Shown here: positions 6,740-9,934 of the stretch, piece by piece
Layout: each line of letters starts with the position of its first letter
Position numbering within the stretch: position 1 is the first letter of the stretch
Assembly (NCBI GenBank): GCA_023459675.1
Contig: JAEWTC010000015.1
Span: forward strand, 1 to 9,934
Length of the DNA: 9,934 nucleotides
Direction of reading: 5' to 3'
Source of the DNA: Bacillota bacterium
GTDB taxonomy: Bacteria > Bacillota > Clostridia > Christensenellales > Aristaeellaceae
Notes under the pieces: generated by a model
Seen by the model: the letters and a program-made list of their open reading frames with translations, nothing else
Database searches by the model: none
What the model was told of the DNA's origin: nothing
Program-made: the position numbers and the translations under genes

Positions 6740-8407
6740 TCAAAACAATCCTTCAATATTTCCGTTTTCATCCACGTCGATCGTCAGCGCCGCAGGGGTT
6801 TTGGGAAGCCCCGGCATGGCGATGATCCCGCCCGCGAACGCAACCACGAACCCCGCGCCCGCCGAGAGCCTGGCCGAGCGGATGGTGAGCGTAAAGCCCT
6901 CCGGCGCGCCCAGCAGCGCCTTATCGTCGCTCATGGAGTACTGGGTTTTAGCGATGCATACCGGGCACCCGCCGTACCCCTCGCGTTCGAAACGGGCCAG
7001 CGCCTCGCGGGCTTCGTCCGTAAACTGCACGTTCCCCGCGTGATAGATGCGTTTGGCCACAGCTTCGATCTTCGCGGTGAGGGGTAAGTCCTGGGGATAG
7101 GTATAGTGCGGCTGCGCAGCAGAGCAACCGCTGCTTGCCGCAGCTACGGCCTCCGCCAATGCCATTGCCCCATCGCCTCCCTTCGCCCAGCCCTCGCAAA
7201 GCGCGAAGGCGACGCCTTCGTTTTGCAGAGCCTCGGACAACGCGCGGATCTCTCCCGCGTCGTCGGTCGAGAAGCGGTTAATGGCAACGACCACAGGCAA
7301 TTGCCACACGCCGCGGATGTTCTGAATATGCGCCGCCAGGTTCTCCATGCCTTTTTGGAGCGCGGCAAGATCAGGCTTGGCAAGATCGGCCTTGGCGGCG
7401 CCGCCGTGGTGCTTGAGCGCGCGGAGGGTTGCCACCAGCACAACGGCGCTCGGCCAGAAGCCGTTCATCCGGCACTTGATGTCCAAAAACTTCTCCGCGC
7501 CAAGATCCGCGCCGAAGCCTGCTTCGGTGACCACGTAATCCGCCATTTTCATGGCGAGCGCCGTTGCCGCAACGCTGTTGCAGCCGTGGGCGATGTTGGC
7601 GAACGGACCGCCGTGCATCAGGCAGGGCGTGCCCTCCAGCGTTTGGACGAGGTTGGGGTCAAACGCGTCCCGAAGCAGCGCGGCCATCGCGCCCGCCGCG
7701 CCGATCTGCGCCGCGGTCACAGGCCTGTCCTGCACGTCGTAGGCCACCACGATCCGCCCCAGGCGCGCCTTCAGGTCCGCCAAATCGGACGCGAGGCAGA
7801 ACACCGCCATCACTTCGCTTGCGGCGGTGATATCAAACCCGTCCTCGCGCGGCGTTCCGTTCTTCTCTCCGCCCAGGCCTTGCATAATCTGGCGCAGCTG
7901 GCGGTCGTTCACGTCCAGGCAATGGCGGAAGGTAACGCGTTTACCGTCGATTTTCAGCTCGTTGCCCTGGTGGATATGGTTGTCGATCAGCGCGCACAGG
8001 AGGTTATTGGCGGCGGTGATCGCGTGAAGATCGCCCGTGAAATGCAGGTTGATGCTTTCCATCGGCACAACCTGCGCATAGCCGCCGCCCGTGGCGCCGC
8101 CCTTCATACCAAACACCGGGCCCAGAGACGGCTCCCTAAGCGCGAGCATCGCACGCTTGCCGATGCGCGTAAGGCCGTCCGCAAGGGCGACCGAGGTGGT
8201 GGTCTTGCCCTCGCCCGCGGGCGTGGGGTTGACGGCGGTAACCAGAATCAGCTTCGCCCGGCTGGGCAAGGAGGCATAGGCGCGCTGATCGATCTTGGCG
8301 ATATAGCGCCCGTACGGCGATACCGTTTCCGCGGCAAAGCCCGCCTTCGCGGCGATCGCACCGATGGGCTGCAACACGGCCTTGCGGGCGATTTCCAAAT
8401 CGGTCAT
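6740..8407 (-). CDS. fhs: Formate–tetrahydrofolate ligase, 555 aa
   Basis: Cytoplasmic enzyme that joins formate to tetrahydrofolate with ATP hydrolysis, giving 10-formyl-THF for purine synthesis, initiator tRNA formylation or the methyl branch of the Wood-Ljungdahl route. The nucleotide loop TPAGEGKTT is at 62-70 and the signature EPSLGPVFGMKGGATGGGY spans 92-110. INLHFTGDLHAITAANNL follows at 119-136. The C-terminus contains MPGLPKTPAA and ends DENGNIEGLF, as usual for the family. The length matches the normal value of about 556 residues. The ATG at 8407 has an excellent AAGGAGGTG ribosome site; the frame extends upstream to 8470, but that part is the promoter. It is first in a five-gene operon. 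Other one-carbon genes (folD, metF) are not in view, so acetogenesis cannot be inferred. Confidence 0.97.
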   Translation of the reverse strand: MTDLEIARKAVLQPIGAIAAKAGFAAETVSPYGRYIAKIDQRAYASLPSRAKLILVTAVNPTPAGEGKTTTSVALADGLTRIGKRAMLALREPSLGPVFGMKGGATGGGYAQVVPMESINLHFTGDLHAITAANNLLCALIDNHIHQGNELKIDGKRVTFRHCLDVNDRQLRQIMQGLGGEKNGTPREDGFDITAASEVMAVFCLASDLADLKARLGRIVVAYDVQDRPVTAAQIGAAGAMAALLRDAFDPNLVQTLEGTPCLMHGGPFANIAHGCNSVAATALAMKMADYVVTEAGFGADLGAEKFLDIKCRMNGFWPSAVVLVATLRALKHHGGAAKADLAKPDLAALQKGMENLAAHIQNIRGVWQLPVVVAINRFSTDDAGEIRALSEALQNEGVAFALCEGWAKGGDGAMALAEAVAAASSGCSAAQPHYTYPQDLPLTAKIEAVAKRIYHAGNVQFTDEAREALARFEREGYGGCPVCIAKTQYSMSDDKALLGAPEGFTLTIRSARLSAGAGFVVAFAGGIIAMPGLPKTPAALTIDVDENGNIEGLF

Positions 8408-8441
8408 GCAGGCACCTCCTTGGGAGTAACACATTTGAAAC

Positions 8442-8470
8442 AGTATACCGCATTGCCAACCGTCGGGCAA
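8442..8470 (-). promoter_or_regulatory. Promoter of the fhs operon
   Basis: On the minus strand, TTGCCC (8470-8465) and TATACT (8447-8442) are 17 bp apart. Transcription would start near 8435, leaving a leader of about 28 nt that holds the AAGGAGGTG ribosome site. The -35 is weaker than the -10, which may leave room for an activator. The leader is too short for a folate riboswitch. Confidence 0.65.
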
Positions 8471-8489
8471 GCCGGGCGCCTGATGATAT

Positions 8490-8515
8490 AAAAAACCCGC
8501 CCCGGCAGGGGCAGG
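8490..8515 (-). terminator. Intrinsic terminator of the ireB–ruvX–DUF1292 operon
   Basis: On the minus strand an 8-bp GC stem (8515-8508 with 8503-8496, one T·G wobble) closes a TGCC loop and is followed at once by six Ts (8495-8490). It lies about 26 nt after the DUF1292 stop codon and about 20 nt before the fhs promoter, separating the two operons. Confidence 0.9.
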
Positions 8516-8541
8516 TACATCGGCAGCCGTTTAGCTACCGA

Positions 8542-8859
8542 TCAGTTGTCATCCGCAGCGCCGTCTTCGTCGTCCATCTCATCGATTGCCAGCACGCACT
8601 TGTCGAATACCGTCTGGTATTCGTCCTCATCCTCGATGGTGACGTAGATATCGTCGCCGCTCTCATCCTGCTCGATGCGCAGAATGATGCTTTCGCCCTG
8701 CATGCAGCCCTCGATATCCTGCTTTGACTCCAGCAGAACGTATTCGTGGTCCTTATATTTTACGGTCATCAGGTGCTCGAAGACAACGTCGTTGCCATCC
8801 TCATCCTGCAGCGTGACCTGGAAATCTTCGGGATTTTCATTGTTCCGGTTGTCCGTCAT
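8542..8859 (-). CDS. DUF1292 family protein (YrzB-like), 105 aa
   Basis: A small, very acidic cytoplasmic protein of the DUF1292 family, whose function is unknown. The core at about 13-65 has the family pattern: a strand (FQVTLQDEDGNDVVFEHL at 13-30), a strand with Tyr (YKDHEYVLLES at 35-45), then GESIILRIEQ at 55-64. A more acidic second half follows, with IYVTIEDEDEYQTVFDKCVLAID at 71-93 and a tail rich in Asp and Glu. The start at 8859 follows AAGGAAGGA by about 6 nt. It overlaps the end of ruvX by 23 nt, consistent with coupled translation. Its place behind ireB and ruvX is a conserved Bacillota arrangement and supports the family call. A terminator follows directly. Confidence 0.9.
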   Translation of the reverse strand: MTDNRNNENPEDFQVTLQDEDGNDVVFEHLMTVKYKDHEYVLLESKQDIEGCMQGESIILRIEQDESGDDIYVTIEDEDEYQTVFDKCVLAIDEMDDEDGAADDN

Positions 8860-9286
8860 GGGCGTTCCTTCCTTTCGCTTGCCGCGCAAGCCATTGCTCC
8901 AGAATTACGGCCGCGGCTACCTTGTCCACATGAAGCTTGCGCTCCGCGCGCCGGAGATTTCCTTCCAGAAGCGCGAGCTCGGCTGTTTTGGACGTCAGCC
9001 GTTCGTCCCAATACCAAACGGTCAGCCCCGCCTGTTCCAGCATTGCGCCGAACGCCCGCGTTTTTTCCACCTGGCCGCCCTGGGATCCGTCCATATTGAG
9101 GGGCAGCCCCAGCAGAACCTCGTCTGTCTCCAGGCGCTCGCACAGGGCTTTCAAATACCGGCTGTCCGGCCCGTACCCCACGCGGGTATAGGTTTCCAGC
9201 GGCTGGGCGATGGTCCGGGTCGGATCGCTGACGGCGATGCCGATGCGCACGTCCCCCACGTCCAGCGCCACGATGCGTTTGGTCAC
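8837..9286 (-). CDS. ruvX: RuvX/YqgF family RNase H-fold nuclease, 149 aa
   Basis: A putative Holliday-junction resolvase; in some bacteria YqgF also takes part in maturing the 5' end of 16S rRNA. The RNase H-like fold is clear: VALDVGDVRIGIAVSD at 6-21 with catalytic Asp9, VLLGLPLNMDGSQGG at 57-71, WDERLTSKTAE at 93-103 with Glu95, and HVDKVAAAVILEQWL at 119-133 with Asp121. All expected acidic residues are present and the length is normal. The start codon is GTG at 9286, overlapping the ireB stop as GTGA, with AAAAGG 8 nt upstream. That makes it translationally coupled to ireB. The C-terminal tail after residue 136 is short and basic, then polar, and overlaps the DUF1292 start. Confidence 0.95.
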   Translation of the reverse strand: MTKRIVALDVGDVRIGIAVSDPTRTIAQPLETYTRVGYGPDSRYLKALCERLETDEVLLGLPLNMDGSQGGQVEKTRAFGAMLEQAGLTVWYWDERLTSKTAELALLEGNLRRAERKLHVDKVAAAVILEQWLARQAKGRNAHDGQPEQ

Positions 9287-9546
9287 GCGTCCAGCCTTTT
9301 CAGGTAAACGCGCACGAGCTCTTCCACAATTTCATCGCGCTCCAGCCTCGTAATCATGCTGCGCGCCGCGTTGTGGCTGGTGATGTAGGTGGGATCGCCG
9401 GAAATCAGGTAGCCTACGATCTGCGTGACCGGGTCGTAACCCTTGGCCTGCAGGGCCCGGTAGACGTGCTCCAGAATATCCGCGGCGTTACTTGCGCCTT
9501 CGGCGACCGGGATAAACCTTGCGGTTCCGCTGGAATCTGCCGTCAC
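9283..9546 (-). CDS. ireB: IreB family regulatory phosphoprotein (UPF0297/YrzL), 87 aa
   Basis: A small cytoplasmic protein. In Enterococcus faecalis IreB is phosphorylated on N-terminal threonines by the PASTA kinase IreK and modulates cephalosporin resistance. The family core is unmistakable: ILEHVYRALQAKGYDPVTQIVGY at 24-46, LISGDPTYITSHNAARSMI at 47-65 and RLERDEIVEELVRVYL at 67-82. The open frame extends to an ATG at 9666, but that would give 127 residues and place the promoter inside the gene. The GTG at 9546 has AAGGAG 8 nt upstream and yields 87 residues, the family's normal size. With this start, Thr8 in GTARF aligns with the conserved Thr of TMKF-type N-termini, so a phosphosite is likely kept. 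This implies a PrkC/IreK-type kinase elsewhere in the genome. Confidence 0.93.
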   Translation of the reverse strand: MTADSSGTARFIPVAEGASNAADILEHVYRALQAKGYDPVTQIVGYLISGDPTYITSHNAARSMITRLERDEIVEELVRVYLKRLDA

Positions 9547-9588
9547 GCAACTCACTCCTTCCGCACTTGCAATCACTGCGCACCTCTT

Positions 9589-9616
9589 ATTATACACAAA
9601 TGCGCCGAATTGGAAA
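9589..9616 (-). promoter_or_regulatory. Promoter of the ireB–ruvX–DUF1292 operon
   Basis: On the minus strand a perfect -10 TATAAT (9594-9589) is preceded at 16 bp by TTTCCA (9616-9611), a moderate -35. Transcription would start near 9582, giving a leader of about 36 nt up to the GTG at 9546. It is divergent from the tRNA promoter, with about 67 bp between the two -35 boxes. Confidence 0.7.
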
Positions 9617-9683
9617 GAGAAAATGATAAGAGAAGGATGAATCTTTCCTGAAAAACGATGCTTCATCAGCGCTTGATTCCGTC

Positions 9684-9712
9684 TTTACAAGGTGCCCAAA
9701 GTATGCTACACT
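9684..9712 (+). promoter_or_regulatory. Promoter of tRNA-Glu, extended -10 type
   Basis: TTTACA (9684-9689) and TACACT (9707-9712) are 17 bp apart, and TGC directly before the -10 box provides an extended -10 element. Transcription would start near 9719, about 12 nt before the mature tRNA 5' end at 9731. Confidence 0.65.
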
Positions 9713-9730
9713 ATGGCAGTCTTGCGGCAA

Positions 9731-9805
9731 GGCTCCATGGTCAAGCGGTTAAGACGTCGCCCTCTCAAGGCGAAATCAGGGGTTCGATTCCCCTTGGAGC
9801 TACCA
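9731..9805 (+). tRNA. tRNA-Glu, anticodon CUC, CCA encoded
   Basis: The cloverleaf is complete. Acceptor strand GGCTCCA pairs with TGGAGCT (9795-9801). A D-arm GTC/GAC encloses AAGCGGTTAA. The anticodon stem TCGCC/GGCGA has loop CTCTCAA, so the anticodon is CTC, reading GAG. The T-arm is AGGGG/CCCCT with loop TTCGATT. The discriminator is A9802 and CCA (9803-9805) is encoded. The first pair is a G1·U72 wobble rather than G-C, which is slightly unusual. The D-arm and anticodon stem resemble those of bacterial tRNA-Glu (UUC), supporting the identity. It is the only plus-strand gene in the window. Confidence 0.95.
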
Positions 9806-9869
9806 TACGAATAAGGCACCCATATGGGTGCCTTATTCGTATCCCGTAATCCAAAGGGGAATCGAACCC
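9780..9869. repeat. Quasi-palindrome of about 90 nt carrying an inverted copy of the tRNA-Glu 3' region
   Basis: The left arm 9780-9823 runs from the T-arm of tRNA-Glu through its acceptor end into the palindrome. The right arm 9824-9869 is its imperfect reverse complement. The outer 16 nt (9780-9795 with 9854-9869) are exact, the inner 19 nt (9805-9823 with 9824-9842) are exact, and the 9-11 nt between them are diverged. The right-hand tRNA-like piece keeps only three T-stem pairs and has no D- or anticodon arm, so it is not a second tRNA gene. Confidence 0.85.
9805..9842 (+). terminator. Perfect 38-nt palindrome directly after tRNA-Glu, probable terminator
   Basis: The two 19-nt halves (9805-9823 and 9824-9842) are exact reverse complements with no spacer. 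The GC-rich core GGCACCC/GGGTGCC at the centre and the T-rich TTATT in the descending arm would let it act as an intrinsic terminator for the tRNA, and as a mirror-image terminator for transcripts from the right. The base of the stem includes the last A of the encoded CCA, so 3' trimming must cut at the foot of the hairpin. A long run of Ts is missing, which lowers confidence in efficient termination. Confidence 0.7.
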
Positions 9870-9876
9870 GGAAGGG

Positions 9877-9924
9877 CTGGCGGTGTTAAGAAAACGAGCC
9901 CGTGTGCTCGTTTTTAACCGCCAG
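9877..9924. terminator. Nested hairpin, possible bidirectional terminator
   Basis: An inverted repeat with arms 9877-9899 and 9906-9924 and loop CCGTGT. The inner stem (AAAACGAGC with GCTCGTTTT) ends in a T-run on the plus strand (9911-9915), as in an intrinsic terminator. The outer part CTGGCGGT/ACCGCCAG extends the pairing beyond small bulges at 9885-9891. The gene it serves is probably to the right of the window, or it is a second stop for readthrough from the tRNA. Confidence 0.55.
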
Positions 9925-9934
9925 GGCGTGGGAG

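Noticed and set aside
6730..6771. Longer Lrp/AsnC protein starting at 6771
   Set aside because: It would overlap fhs by 32 nt and lacks a ribosome site, whereas 6729 has GAGGTG at 6 nt and gives a normal family N-terminus.
8408..8441. Folate riboswitch upstream of fhs
   Set aside because: The leader predicted from the promoter is only about 28 nt, far too short, and shows no structured domain.
7106..8491. Long plus-strand open frame of 461 codons antisense to fhs
   Set aside because: It lies exactly opposite a fully conserved fhs gene, has no ribosome site, and has the Arg/His/Ala-rich composition of a mirror frame in GC-rich coding DNA.
9851..9869. Second tRNA gene on the minus strand
   Set aside because: Only a T-loop-like piece is present; its stem has three pairs and no anticodon or D-arm can be folded upstream of it.
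9780..9869. attL/attR direct repeat of an integrated element at tRNA-Glu
   Set aside because: Attachment duplications are in direct orientation; this copy is inverted, and no integrase gene is in the window.
1..9934. CRISPR array, insertion sequence or phage/defence genes
   Set aside because: No regularly spaced direct repeats, transposase, integrase, nuclease-toxin or restriction genes are visible; every coding frame is accounted for by the listed genes.

Overview
The window reads as a chromosomal housekeeping segment of a GC-rich member of the Bacillota (class Clostridia). The strongest taxonomic clue is the ireB–ruvX–DUF1292 cluster at the right end, an arrangement characteristic of Bacillota. 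A DUF6323/DUF6179-type gene pair, an Lrp/AsnC regulator overlapping a class I aminotransferase, and AGGAGG-type ribosome binding sites fit the same group. The third codon position is GC-rich. A lineage such as Christensenellales is possible, but this is a guess. Every protein gene is on the minus strand; a single tRNA gene lies on the plus strand near the right end. I see no mobile element genes, CRISPR array or rRNA.

Layout in minus-strand transcription order (right to left). (1) ireB, ruvX and a DUF1292 gene form a tightly overlapping operon with a TATAAT promoter and a terminator at 8490-8515. (2) fhs, an Lrp/AsnC regulator, an aminotransferase, a CapA-like secreted metallophosphatase and a GNAT acetyltransferase are spaced by 16 nt or less. 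They run from a promoter at 8442-8470 to a hairpin terminator at 3245-3275. (3) A DUF6323-like gene and a DUF6179-like gene form a translationally coupled pair of unknown function. (4) Aspartate kinase, with its own near-consensus promoter, is followed after 10 nt by a membrane protein gene that runs off the left edge.

The metabolic theme is amino-acid and one-carbon metabolism: activation of formate on tetrahydrofolate, an Lrp-linked transaminase, and the first step of the aspartate pathway. It is combined with cell-envelope and signalling functions: IreB, the CapA-like protein and RuvX.

The less ordinary structures are non-coding. The tRNA-Glu(CUC) gene runs into a perfect 38-nt palindrome, and beyond it lies an inverted copy of the tRNA 3' region. 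Together these form a quasi-palindrome of about 90 nt, followed by a second nested hairpin. A near-consensus plus-strand promoter at 3208-3236 points straight into a terminator hairpin with no plus-strand gene behind it. I did not find a recognisable new defence or biosynthetic system. The DUF6323/DUF6179 pair is the best candidate for undescribed protein biology.
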